Source: Brotaphodocola sp003480315
GTDB taxonomy: Bacteria > Bacillota > Clostridia > Lachnospirales > Lachnospiraceae
Length of the DNA stretch: 64,000 bases
Strand: one strand, 5' to 3'
Assembly: GCF_964246085.1 (NCBI RefSeq)
Contig: NZ_CAXTPD010000014.1
Part shown: positions 8,835 through 17,042 of the stretch, in pieces
Layout of the letters: each line of letters opens with the position of its first letter
Position numbering within the stretch: the first letter of the stretch is position 1
Position numbers and translations under genes: made by a program
The notes under the pieces: model-generated
Database searches by the model: none
Seen by the model: the letters and a program-made list of their open reading frames with translations, nothing else
Told to the model about the DNA's origin: nothing

Positions 8835-9734
8835 TTATACTCCCATCTTCTTTAAGGTATCGTCTACGAACTTCTTTGCTCTCGGAATATCACTCTCATC
8901 GATATGCTCAATGATAATCGGAATATTCGGATGGTGCTTTGCAAGCAGTTCCACATACAGCGGATAATTCAGAACACCAAGACCTGCGCCCGGAAGTTCT
9001 ACTGCGCCTGCGCCGCGGAAACTGTTGTGCTCTGCAGAGCCGCCGCCGAATTTTTCATCCAGATTTACCGCACGCTTGCAGTCTTTTGCGTGAGCGATCT
9101 TGATCTTGTCATCCAGAACGTGGAAAATCTTCTTGATGGTCGGATCCACGTCATCGATATTGTTTCCGTCAAAGTAGTTGGTCGGATCACATAAGAGTCC
9201 CAGACCCGGATGATTTACTTCCTGAAGCAGGCGTGCAACCTGATCTACGGAACCTACGATATTGTTTACATAGTTCTCTACAAGGAATACAGCATCATGG
9301 TCATAGGCAAATTTTGCCAGATCGATGGCCACTGCCTTGAATTCCTGATATGCTTCCTCTGTATAGTTCTTCGGATCTGCAGACCAGTCGCTCTCTTCGT
9401 TGTAAGTACCGGTCTCGCTGACTACGTAAGGAGTTCCGAAATCTCTGGCATGGGCCAGAATTTCTTTTACATAGTCGATATTTTCCTGACGTTTCACCGG
9501 ATCCGGATGAACCAGGTTCGTGTATGCGGAAATAGCTACGATCGGAAGATTCGCATCACGGAAAGCATCACGGACCTGATTTGCTTTCTCTTTGGTGATG
9601 TGGCCTCTGGAAAGATCAATGTCTTTAAATTCCAGATCCAGCTGCACGCAGCTCATGCCGTCCTTCTTTGCACGCTCGATTGTCTCTGCCAGTGTATATG
9701 GATAATATCCTGTAAAAATACCAACTGAAATCAT
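8835..9734 (-). CDS. Sugar phosphate isomerase/epimerase (AP endonuclease-2 TIM barrel)
   Basis: A 299-aa xylose-isomerase-like TIM-barrel protein (PF01261 type). Metal-site and barrel segments are visible: YVVSETGTY near 113, FLVENYVNNI near 154 with the metal-binding Glu, LLCDPTNYF near 184, IKIAHAKDCK near 210, and IIIEHIDESD near the C-terminus. Members isomerise or epimerise sugars, ketoses or inositol derivatives. The last gene of the deoC operon, it probably processes the sugar whose oxidation is started by the adjacent Gfo/Idh/MocA dehydrogenase. The exact substrate cannot be assigned. GGAAAGGAGCT precedes the ATG. Confidence 0.82.
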   Translation of the reverse strand: MISVGIFTGYYPYTLAETIERAKKDGMSCVQLDLEFKDIDLSRGHITKEKANQVRDAFRDANLPIVAISAYTNLVHPDPVKRQENIDYVKEILAHARDFGTPYVVSETGTYNEESDWSADPKNYTEEAYQEFKAVAIDLAKFAYDHDAVFLVENYVNNIVGSVDQVARLLQEVNHPGLGLLCDPTNYFDGNNIDDVDPTIKKIFHVLDDKIKIAHAKDCKRAVNLDEKFGGGSAEHNSFRGAGAVELPGAGLGVLNYPLYVELLAKHHPNIPIIIEHIDESDIPRAKKFVDDTLKKMGV

Positions 9735-9783
9735 AAAAAGCTCCTTTCCCTGTTCAAAACAGCAATGTCTTATGGAATGATGA

Positions 9784-10899
9784 TTACGGATTCAGGATCT
9801 GATCCAGATAAATGGTCTTCTCCTGCTCGATGGACTGATAGCACGCCTCCACGCAGGCCAGCGTCTTCACATTATCCCGGGCACTGATTTCCGGATCTGT
9901 TCCGTTTTCTACTGCACACAGCAGATTGGCCATGGTTCCGACAAAAGCATCCGGGAACCACTGGGTCTCCCATTTCGGCTCGATCCACTGATGCGGATAT
10001 GCTTTGCATGCAAGACGAAGGGTGCTTCCGCAGAATTCCGGTGCACGCTTATGCCAGCCGAAATCACCTTCCGCAAAGCCTTCGGTTCCTTCCACACGCC
10101 AGTTGATGTAATTGTGCTTCTCACACGGCTCCTCCGGCCATGCCCACACATCGTCCAGGCTGGTAGCCATAAGTCCGTCTTTGTACTGATAGGTATACTG
10201 TACAATGCCGTCGGTATGCTCAAATTTCGTTCTCGGATCGGTCCTGCACACTGCCGTGATCTTCTCTGGATCGCCGAAGAGATAGCGGAAAATATCCAGA
10301 TGATGCACCGCCATTGCGTAAATCTCCAGCTTATGATACTTCTGCAGGAAGGTCTGCCAGTCCGGTATCGCACGCATATCAATAGAAGCAATGACCGGCT
10401 TGCCGATCAGGCCCTTGTCCAGAATCCGCTTCATGGCCCGCATAGACTGGTCATAACGCATGTTGGAGTTGACTGCGATCGGAATGCCCGCTTCATCGCC
10501 CAGACGCACGATCCGTCTTGCTTCCTTGATAGACATTGCAATCGGCTTCTGGCATAAAATGCCTTTGATGTGGTCTGCCGCATGTTTGCAGATATACTCT
10601 ACAATATCCGGCTGTACATGCGGAGGCACCGCAATATCAATGATCTCGATGTCTTTGTCATCTACCAGCTGCTTCCAGTCCGGATATACCTTCTCGATCT
10701 TGTGCAGCGCAGCTACTTCTTTGCTCTGTTCCAGGTCCAGCGATGTGATGGCCACCGGATTGAAACCGGCTTTCCGGTAAGCTTCCAGATGACAGTTTCT
10801 TACGATAAAGCCAGCCCCAATAATGCCGATACGGTAATCCAGACGTTTCGGCATTTCTGGCAATGTCGCAAGTTCCAGTTCTCTTTTAATCTGTTCCAT
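9784..10899 (-). CDS. Gfo/Idh/MocA-family NAD(P)-dependent sugar dehydrogenase
   Basis: A 371-aa oxidoreductase. The Rossmann motif GIIGAGFIVRNCHLEAY near residues 25-42 binds NAD(P), and CQKPIAMSIKEARRIV carries the conserved EKP-like lysine in the form QKP. The catalytic region MAVHHLDIFRYLFGDPEKI has the family HxxD arrangement. I chose the ATG at 10899 (MEQIKREL) because GAGGGGG lies just upstream; longer forms lack a ribosome site. It follows rbsD with 19 bases between and precedes the TIM-barrel isomerase. The pair dehydrogenase plus isomerase is common in sugar or polyol pathways; the substrate is unknown. Confidence 0.85.
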   Translation of the reverse strand: MEQIKRELELATLPEMPKRLDYRIGIIGAGFIVRNCHLEAYRKAGFNPVAITSLDLEQSKEVAALHKIEKVYPDWKQLVDDKDIEIIDIAVPPHVQPDIVEYICKHAADHIKGILCQKPIAMSIKEARRIVRLGDEAGIPIAVNSNMRYDQSMRAMKRILDKGLIGKPVIASIDMRAIPDWQTFLQKYHKLEIYAMAVHHLDIFRYLFGDPEKITAVCRTDPRTKFEHTDGIVQYTYQYKDGLMATSLDDVWAWPEEPCEKHNYINWRVEGTEGFAEGDFGWHKRAPEFCGSTLRLACKAYPHQWIEPKWETQWFPDAFVGTMANLLCAVENGTDPEISARDNVKTLACVEACYQSIEQEKTIYLDQILNP

Positions 10900-10918
10900 G
10901 TTTAACCCCCTCGTTTTT

Positions 10919-11413
10919 CTATAAAGACGGAACCTCGTTTTCTGATATGCGTCTTCTGCGCTCCACATAAGCCGGGAGAATGGTCACGTCTTCTTCTGTG
11001 AACCAGGCAAATGGATCTGTGCTGCAGGTCAGTGCGAAATTTGCCCAGGCATTTAAGGATCCGGACCGGATCACAACCTTTGCCTTCGGCGCAATCTCTT
11101 CTACAAGAACCTCATGTGTCGTTCCTTTAAATACAGCGCCGGAACCCGTGTAAATTTCCTGAAGGTCCTTATACAGCGCAGGATGATGCGTTTTTACTTC
11201 TGTTGCAAACGCCACTTCCTCTACGAAAATCTCCTTGCGGAGCATCTTTAAGATATCCAGTACATCGACTGCTCCTGCATAGTATCCCAGATCGATCCGG
11301 TTTGCGTCCTTCGGAATCGGGAAGCCTGCATCCGTTACAAGGATGATATCGGTATGTCCGCATGTTGCTAACGCCTTTGCCAGTTCTGGATGTAAAATAC
11401 GTCCTGGTCTCAT
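10919..11413 (-). CDS. rbsD: D-ribose pyranase
   Basis: RbsD-family mutarotase converting the beta-pyranose form of ribose (or a related pentose) to the furanose form that the kinase uses. The signature CGHTDIILVTDAGFPIP with the catalytic His is near residues 17-33, followed by KTHHP, THEVLVEE and VVIRSGSLNAWANFAL. At 164 aa it is about 25 residues longer than E. coli RbsD, with a C-terminal extension rich in Arg (VERRRRISENE). The ATG at 11413 has AAAGGAGATG upstream; earlier in-frame starts overlap the kinase gene. It lies 14 bases after the kinase gene. Confidence 0.9.
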   Translation of the reverse strand: MRPGRILHPELAKALATCGHTDIILVTDAGFPIPKDANRIDLGYYAGAVDVLDILKMLRKEIFVEEVAFATEVKTHHPALYKDLQEIYTGSGAVFKGTTHEVLVEEIAPKAKVVIRSGSLNAWANFALTCSTDPFAWFTEEDVTILPAYVERRRRISENEVPSL

Positions 11414-11427
11414 TATAGCATCTCCTT

Positions 11428-12357
11428 TCAGAATTGTCCGATTGAATGTGTTCTGATAAATGCATCTACTTCTTCCGCAGTGTGGTAAGAAGGTACGGTT
11501 TCCCACTTTGTGCAGCAAAGACCTGCCACCGCATTTGCGTAAGCAACCGCCTTTTCGATGTCCGCGCCTCCGGCCAGTGCTGTTGTCAGTCCTGCATTAA
11601 AGCTGTCTCCTGCTCCATTGGAATCCACAACCTCGATCTGGTAAGATGCCACATGACTGCTTCCTTCCCTGTTATGGATGTCTACGCCGTCTCCGCCCAG
11701 CGTCATGATCACGTTCCCGCATCCGGTTTCCAGAAGCTTTAAAGCTACCTCCCGGTGCGTCATCTCTACATCCGGAAATTCTCCGATGGTTACCCGCGCT
11801 TCTGTTTCATTCGGTGTAATGATATCCACAAAGCTTAAATCCCGTCCCGTCAGCTTTACGGCCGGTGCCGGATTCAGAATGGTTGTCTTTCCCAGTTCTT
11901 TCGCCCGCTTTAACGCATACAGCGCGATATCTACCGGGATTTCCAGCTGGGCCAGAACCACATCTGCTGCCTGAATCTGGTCAATATGCTCTTCGATGAT
12001 TTCTTCTGAAATGAGCTCGTTGGCGCCCATGGCAACCACGATAACGTTATTTGCTTTTACATCCTTTACGATAAAGCCAACCCCCGTAGGCTTTTCATCA
12101 GTAACAAGAATGCCATCGGTATGAACTCCCTCCTGTTTCATAAGGTTTAAGAACTCATGGCCGAATGTATCATTTCCAACTACCCCGATATACCCTACAT
12201 CAGCACCAAGGCGGGCAGCCTGAACTGCCATGTCCGAACCTTTTCCGCCGTAAGTTTCCCGGTAATCGTATCCGATCAGGGTCTCACCCAAAAGCGGGAT
12301 CCGGTCTGCTGTCATAACCAGAGCCTTGGCATAACTGCCGATCACACATATCTTCAT
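11428..12357 (-). CDS. rbsK: PfkB-family sugar kinase, ribokinase-like
   Basis: A 309-aa ribokinase-fold enzyme that phosphorylates a pentose at the 5-hydroxyl with ATP. Two glycines and GGKGSDMAVQAARLGADV near residue 38 give the first PfkB signature. The second is VVDSNGAGDSFNAGL near 246 with the catalytic Asp in GAGD. The usual DTTGAGD reads DSNGAGD here, a mild departure that could alter substrate choice. Its neighbours rbsD and deoC suggest ribose or 2-deoxyribose as substrate: deoxyribose 5-phosphate would feed DeoC. It is distinct from the second ribokinase at 50713-51612. Confidence 0.87.
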   Translation of the reverse strand: MKICVIGSYAKALVMTADRIPLLGETLIGYDYRETYGGKGSDMAVQAARLGADVGYIGVVGNDTFGHEFLNLMKQEGVHTDGILVTDEKPTGVGFIVKDVKANNVIVVAMGANELISEEIIEEHIDQIQAADVVLAQLEIPVDIALYALKRAKELGKTTILNPAPAVKLTGRDLSFVDIITPNETEARVTIGEFPDVEMTHREVALKLLETGCGNVIMTLGGDGVDIHNREGSSHVASYQIEVVDSNGAGDSFNAGLTTALAGGADIEKAVAYANAVAGLCCTKWETVPSYHTAEEVDAFIRTHSIGQF

Positions 12358-12392
12358 TTTTTCACCCCGTCTTTACCTTCTCACGATTTTCA

Positions 12393-13094
12393 TTAATACG
12401 CGTTGATATCTCCTACAAGTCCGTCTACGATAGCCGGGCCGGAACTTGTTCCTACCAGTTCTGCGCCAGCCTCAAACATGGCTTTCATCTTCTCCAGTGT
12501 ATTTACCTTGCCGGATACCTTTACGCGGCACGGAAGTTCGATATTGGCTTTCAGGATCTTTACGTCTTCCACATCTGCCGGGCAGCCGCCAACGCCCCAT
12601 CCGCTGGACTGTTTTACCCAGTCAATACCTGCCTCACAGGCAAGCTGTGCTGCTTTTGCCTTCAGTTCCGGTGTTGTAATGTAGCCAAACTCAAGCATGG
12701 CCTTTACAACAACGCCGCTTGCGTGTGCCACTTCAACGATCTGCTTCATCTCCTCAAAGTAAGCCTTCTCCTCACCACCTAAAAGCAGTCCCGGGTTCGG
12801 CGGGAAATCAAACTGGTCTACTCCGGTCTTGATCATCTCTTTCAGGGCTGCGATCTTCATCGGCAGGGTATCGTTGGCGATCGGGAAATTTAAGGTTGAC
12901 GCAACCTGGATTCCGGTTCCCTTTAAAACGTCCTTTGCCAGCTCAATGTAACACGGCGCAACCATGGCTGCCTGGAAGTCATATTTCATACAGGTTTCCA
13001 GATGCTTTAACATTCCCTCTCTGGTCAGGTTCGGGTTTACATTGGTGTACTGAATGGCTTTTGCCACCTGCCGTTTGTCATTAAAATCAATCAT
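12393..13094 (-). CDS. deoC: Deoxyribose-phosphate aldolase family protein
   Basis: A 233-aa class I aldolase of the DeoC fold, expected to cleave 2-deoxyribose 5-phosphate into acetaldehyde and glyceraldehyde 3-phosphate. Candidate catalytic residues are retained: the Schiff-base Lys in WVKQSSGWG near 168, the second Lys in RVKVSGKVNT near 193, and the Asp of QFDFPPNPG near 96. The surrounding motifs differ from E. coli DeoC, where TSTG and the later GG are expected, so a variant substrate is possible. It is the first gene of the operon and lies directly behind a LacI-type operator. GGAGGAAAC precedes the ATG. Confidence 0.85.
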   Translation of the reverse strand: MIDFNDKRQVAKAIQYTNVNPNLTREGMLKHLETCMKYDFQAAMVAPCYIELAKDVLKGTGIQVASTLNFPIANDTLPMKIAALKEMIKTGVDQFDFPPNPGLLLGGEEKAYFEEMKQIVEVAHASGVVVKAMLEFGYITTPELKAKAAQLACEAGIDWVKQSSGWGVGGCPADVEDVKILKANIELPCRVKVSGKVNTLEKMKAMFEAGAELVGTSSGPAIVDGLVGDINAY

Positions 13095-13132
13095 GATGTT
13101 TCCTCCTTATATCGTGTTATATTTGTTTTATT

Positions 13133-13183
13133 TCATGAACCGTTTCATGATTTAATCATAGTCTTTATTAATTTAAAAATCAA
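13133..13183 (-). promoter_or_regulatory. deoC operon promoter with LacI-type operator
   Basis: On the minus strand TTGATT (13178-13183) and TATGAT (13155-13160) are separated by 17 bases. Four bases past the -10 lies the palindrome 13133-13150, read TCATGAAACGGTTCATGA, symmetric at all but one pair per half. A central CG and 18-bp symmetry are typical of LacI-family operators. Its place over the start site predicts repression by the LacI/solute-binding fusion encoded just upstream. It is one base too short for a canonical CcpA cre site. Confidence 0.78.
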
Positions 13184-13197
13184 TGGTTTGTTTTCAT

Positions 13198-13250
13198 AAA
13201 AAAACAGAAGAAATATTGGTCACTATCACCAAATGACAATATTTCTTCTG
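13198..13250 (-). terminator. Intrinsic terminator of the LacI-fusion gene
   Basis: A 14-bp perfect inverted repeat with arms 13205-13218 and 13237-13250 and an 18-base loop, followed on the minus strand by seven T (13198-13204). It directly follows the stop of the LacI-fusion gene and insulates it from the deoC promoter. Confidence 0.85.
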
Positions 13251-13258
13251 CAACACCT

Positions 13259-15448
13259 TTATACTTCTGATTTACTCTTTATATGCATTTCCATGTTGGA
13301 CAGTGCTTCTTCTTCCGTAATTTCCCCACAGAGAGCGCGGTTGATCTCATGAGGAATAATGCGGGTATAGAGCTCATTCTGCTGGAAATTCTTCAGTTTC
13401 TTCGGGAAGCGACGTTTCCTGCTCTTTTCATAGCTTTCCGGAATCTGCTTTTTCCATGGATAAATTTCTTCCATATCTGGCCGGAGATAAAAGCTCTTGC
13501 GCACAGTAGACCCACCCAGCAGGGATAACGGGATACTGTTGTGTTCGCTGCATACCCACTTCAGATACTGGAACGCTTCTTCCTTTTTATACCCGTACTG
13601 ATTAAGTCCCAGGCTCCATCCACCCAGTACCGAAACACCGCCCGGAATCAGCATGCTTCCTATATTTCCCGCCACTTTGGAACGGGTATAATCATTAATC
13701 CGCATGGCGTGGGAATCATAGAAAACTGCCATGGCGGTATCGCCCTTGCAGTATTCCGCAACTGCTGCATCCCAGGAATTGATATTCCGGTCCGGATTGG
13801 AAAACTGGAAGCTCTTCATATAATTCTTTAACGCAGCCAGCGCATTGGGACTGTTGATAACAAGCCGGTCTGCCGAGTCAAAAAGCTCCGCCCCATACGC
13901 CCACAGTCGGTTCAGAAAACCGATGGTATTATAAATATTTTCTCCCTGAACACTGATATTTCCATAATGTACAGGGGACTTCGGATTGCATGTTCTGGTA
14001 AAAAACTCAGAAACCAGATTATACTGAGCCCAGTTTGTAGGCGGAAGCAGTTCCTGATCATAATTTCTGGAGAACTGGCGCTTTAAGACCGGATCTTCAA
14101 ATAGATCCTTCTGATAAACCAGAATCTGGGTTCCCGACATGAAGGGGAGCGCGTAGAGTTCGTTTTCGTACATTCCATATTCCCGCACCATCCCGTCAAT
14201 AAAACCGTCAAGATAAGCCTGGTCATCCCGGAACTGGCCGCTCAGGCAGGCAATTCCACCGCTTGTTGCTGCCTCCTCCAGCCAGGAGACATCAATCATA
14301 AATCCGTCATATTCGCTTTCCCGCTCCCGCGCGCTCCGCAGAATCAGACTTTCCAGATCTTTGTATTCCAGCAGATCGATAAAAATGCGGACTCCCGTTT
14401 TCTTGGTATAAATCTGGGAGTACATCTGCAGGCCCCTTGCGGCCGGTGAATCATACAATGCAAACTTCAAATGGGTCTTCGCCTTCTGCTTCAGCTCCGG
14501 CATTTCCTCCCGATATTCAAACACCGCCGGAATCACCTGGGCCAGACATTCATGGGTATAAGGCTGTTCCAGCGCGTCCATCAGACGGCTTACTGCCGCC
14601 TCCGCAACGGCACTCTGGGATACACTCACGCTTCCCATGCCGTTTGCGTTCTGCTCGGCCCACTGACTTTCCTTACAGCAGAACACACGGACATCCTTGC
14701 GTTCCAGTAATTCCAGCGCCCGCTCAATTCCGGCTGCGATCTCACTGTTTCCAGCAATGATCCCCTCCAGTTCCGGGTTCTGATATAAAAGCTCATAAGC
14801 CGCCTGAAATGCCCGCTCCCGGCTGTCCACAATCTTTGTATAATTGGTGATCCGGTAAGAATGGATATTTTCCGATGCATACAGGAAAAACTTCATGGAG
14901 TCAAAAATGAATCCGATGCGCTCCATCCCCAGATCCCTCATTTTTTCGTAGGCACCCTCAACTGCCGTGCGGTAATCAATCTGAATCTGATCGCCTTCAT
15001 AACCAGAAAGCGGATATTTCGTCACGATGACATACGGAATGCCTTTCTTTTCATCCGGAATCGCAAGCTGTTCCCGAGCCGGAGAATACCAGATGATCCC
15101 GTCCACACACTGCTCCATGCACTGGGCCAGATTTTTCTTTTCCAACAGCCAGTTATTGTTGCTGATTTTCAGCAATATCCCATAGCCCTGCTCCCGAAGA
15201 AGATTCTCCAGCCGGGAAAGAAAGTGCGCATGGTCTGACTGACAGATCTCCGGCATCAGTACCCCAATCAGTTTACTCTTCGTATTTTTCAGGCTCCGCG
15301 CATTCGCATCCGGACGGTACGACAGCTGGCTCATTGCACTTTCCACCCGGTCTATCAGCTCCGCGTTGGATGTTTTTCCATTCAGGACATTAGAAACCGT
15401 TCCTATGGAAACACCGGCCAGCTTCGCCACTTCTTTTATGGTCGCCAT
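13259..15448 (-). CDS. LacI-family regulator fused to an extracellular-type solute-binding domain
   Basis: An uninterrupted 729-aa protein with three parts. Residues 1-60 are a LacI helix-turn-helix (TIKEVAKLAGVSIGTVSNVL) and hinge. Residues about 62-315 are the usual LacI sensor fold (LIGVLMPEICQSDHAHFLSRL to SVSQSAVAEAAVSRLMDAL). Residues about 330-700 look like a type-1 ABC solute-binding protein: KFALYDSPAARGLQMYSQIY, YGMYENELYALPFMSGTQIL, YQKDLFEDPVLKRQF, WDAAVAEYCKGDTAMAVFYD and GGWSLGLNQYGYKKEEAFQYL. There is no signal peptide or lipobox, so the binding domain must work in the cytoplasm. Ordinary LacI proteins are about 340 aa. It overlaps the upstream ATPase gene by 13 bases and probably represses the deoC operon. 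The ligand of the second sensor is unknown. Confidence 0.85.
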   Translation of the reverse strand: MATIKEVAKLAGVSIGTVSNVLNGKTSNAELIDRVESAMSQLSYRPDANARSLKNTKSKLIGVLMPEICQSDHAHFLSRLENLLREQGYGILLKISNNNWLLEKKNLAQCMEQCVDGIIWYSPAREQLAIPDEKKGIPYVIVTKYPLSGYEGDQIQIDYRTAVEGAYEKMRDLGMERIGFIFDSMKFFLYASENIHSYRITNYTKIVDSRERAFQAAYELLYQNPELEGIIAGNSEIAAGIERALELLERKDVRVFCCKESQWAEQNANGMGSVSVSQSAVAEAAVSRLMDALEQPYTHECLAQVIPAVFEYREEMPELKQKAKTHLKFALYDSPAARGLQMYSQIYTKKTGVRIFIDLLEYKDLESLILRSARERESEYDGFMIDVSWLEEAATSGGIACLSGQFRDDQAYLDGFIDGMVREYGMYENELYALPFMSGTQILVYQKDLFEDPVLKRQFSRNYDQELLPPTNWAQYNLVSEFFTRTCNPKSPVHYGNISVQGENIYNTIGFLNRLWAYGAELFDSADRLVINSPNALAALKNYMKSFQFSNPDRNINSWDAAVAEYCKGDTAMAVFYDSHAMRINDYTRSKVAGNIGSMLIPGGVSVLGGWSLGLNQYGYKKEEAFQYLKWVCSEHNSIPLSLLGGSTVRKSFYLRPDMEEIYPWKKQIPESYEKSRKRRFPKKLKNFQQNELYTRIIPHEINRALCGEITEEEALSNMEMHIKSKSEV

Positions 15449-16878
15449 AAAGCCCCCTCCTTCTCCGCGTTGTTCTTTTCAGGCTGCAGTATATTTAAGA
15501 TATCCTGATACGTCACCAAATGCACATTTCCCAACTGCTCAGCCTGTTCCACGCAGCTGGACGTAAACCCGGTCTTTGCAAACAAATACAGTTCCACCTC
15601 ACTGTAATGGAACAGTCGGCTCCGGTTCACCAGGGTCTCCAGCACCCCGGCATCCACCGGTTCCTGTCTCCACTTACATTCTCCAAACAGTGCGGTGCTG
15701 CTGTCCTGTTCTCCCATAATATCAATCTCTTCCTGCCTCCGGGTTGCCGGATCCGTTCCCCACCATCTGCCCAAAGAGGAGAACTCCACTGGTGAATTGC
15801 CTTCCAGCAACAGCTTCCAAAGATATTCCTGACAGATATCCTCAAATACTTTCCCCATAAAATCCGGCAGGTTCGGTGCGATTCTCCGGTATGCCAGATC
15901 TGCTGCCCCACGTCCGATCACGGAACTGTTTTCCGGGATGAACCGATACCAGAAGCGAAACATGTGATCCGCAATTGTATAAACTGATTTTCGGGATTCC
16001 TTCTCGCCGTATGGCGTTTCTTTTTTTACCAGCCCCAGTGCCATCAGATTTTTGATATAAGCGGAGCATACACTGGTATTCTCCCCTGCCTTCCCGGAAA
16101 TCTCCGACATCCGGGATGCCCCGCCTGCAATGGCCGTGATAATGGCGTTATAAAGCGCCGGTTCCCGTACCTCCTGCTTCAGCAGGTTTTCCGGCTCTTC
16201 ATAAATAGAGGATGTGGGATTTAAAAAGGTATTTTTGATATTCTCTTCAATGCTCAGCCGTTCACTCATCTGCAGCAGATACTGTGGCGTTCCTCCTGTG
16301 ATTCCGTAAATCAGCGCTTTCTCTTCTGCCCCGAAATTCGGAAAATACCGGCAGGTATCCGCAAAATCAAAGGGCTGGATCTTCATCTGTGCCGTACGCC
16401 TTCCGTACAGCGGTGCCTTATAAGCCAGAACCTGATCCTCCATATAAGACATAGAAGAACCACAGAGAATCAGCATCAGTCTGGACCGGTCCTTGTGCTG
16501 ATCAATCAGCATCTGCAGCGTCGATGCAAAGCTCTTCGATGCCCGCGCCACATACGGATATTCATCAATCACCAGAACGATCCGTTCCTTTTCTGCCAGA
16601 GCAAACACATACTCCAGTGCTGCCTGAAACGACAAAAACGCAGTGTCCATCTGCATCCCTGTTCCATATTCCAGAATGCTTCTGCTGAAGTTTTCCAGAT
16701 TCTGCTTCTCGCTGCTCTCTACCCCCATCAGATAGATTGCTTTTTTCTCTTCTATAAAATGGTTGATCAATGCGGTTTTTCCCACACGCCTGCGTCCGTA
16801 AACAACCGCAAACTCAAATTTATCTGATTTGTATAACCGCTCCAGGGAAGCCAGTTCCCGCTCTCTTCCTATAAACAT
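15436..16878 (-). CDS. AAA ATPase of the DUF234 type with nuclease-like C-terminus
   Basis: A 480-aa STAND/AAA-like ATPase. It opens MFIGRERELASLERLY, Walker A is GRRRVGKTA near residue 30, and Walker B is IVLVIDEYPYVA near 115. A winged-helix region near 250-310 (ISGKAGENTSVCSAYIKNLM) precedes a DUF234 domain. Its motif EEIDIMGEQ, ending LFGECKWR, resembles a PD-(D/E)xK nuclease core. I chose the ATG at 16878, with GGAGGTG about 9 bases upstream, over an ATG six codons earlier. The stop overlaps the LacI-fusion start by 13 bases. Related proteins are widespread in archaea and gut anaerobes, and their role is unsettled; defence or mobile-element links have been suggested but are not shown here. 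Confidence 0.85.
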   Translation of the reverse strand: MFIGRERELASLERLYKSDKFEFAVVYGRRRVGKTALINHFIEEKKAIYLMGVESSEKQNLENFSRSILEYGTGMQMDTAFLSFQAALEYVFALAEKERIVLVIDEYPYVARASKSFASTLQMLIDQHKDRSRLMLILCGSSMSYMEDQVLAYKAPLYGRRTAQMKIQPFDFADTCRYFPNFGAEEKALIYGITGGTPQYLLQMSERLSIEENIKNTFLNPTSSIYEEPENLLKQEVREPALYNAIITAIAGGASRMSEISGKAGENTSVCSAYIKNLMALGLVKKETPYGEKESRKSVYTIADHMFRFWYRFIPENSSVIGRGAADLAYRRIAPNLPDFMGKVFEDICQEYLWKLLLEGNSPVEFSSLGRWWGTDPATRRQEEIDIMGEQDSSTALFGECKWRQEPVDAGVLETLVNRSRLFHYSEVELYLFAKTGFTSSCVEQAEQLGNVHLVTYQDILNILQPEKNNAEKEGALWRP

Positions 16879-16903
16879 AAATGGCTGCACCTCCATCAAT
16901 TAT

Positions 16904-17004
16904 AATGTAGCATGCAGCCATACTTTAGTCAATTATGTTTTAGTTATTTATACTTTAGTTATTTATACTTTAGTTATTTACAATTAGCTAATTTGTATCT
17001 TAGC
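16904..17004 (-). repeat. 15-bp tandem repeats over the ATPase/LacI-fusion promoter
   Basis: On the minus strand ACTAAAGTAT recurs at exactly 15-base intervals: copies at 16965-16974, 16950-16959 and 16920-16929 are identical and one at 16935-16944 reads ACTAAAACAT. A weaker in-phase copy lies at 16995-17004. A candidate promoter, TTGACT (16927-16932) and TACATT (16904-16909) with 17-base spacing, sits at the downstream end, so the repeats cover and extend upstream of the -35. The even spacing suggests a protein bound as an array, or a slippage-prone repeat that tunes expression. Confidence 0.75.
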
Positions 17005-17042
17005 AATTTGCGATCCTTATCATCACGGACATCCTGCTGACT

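Noticed and set aside
13133..13150. CcpA cre site
   Set aside because: The half-site spacing is one base short of the cre consensus, so a local LacI-family operator fits better.
13259..15448. LacI fusion as an artefact of two merged genes
   Set aside because: The frame is continuous over 2.19 kb, with no internal ribosome site or signal peptide where the third domain begins, so a single fusion protein is the simplest reading.
16904..17004. Possible CRISPR array
   Set aside because: The repeats are 15 bp, contiguous and without unique spacers, and no cas genes are present.
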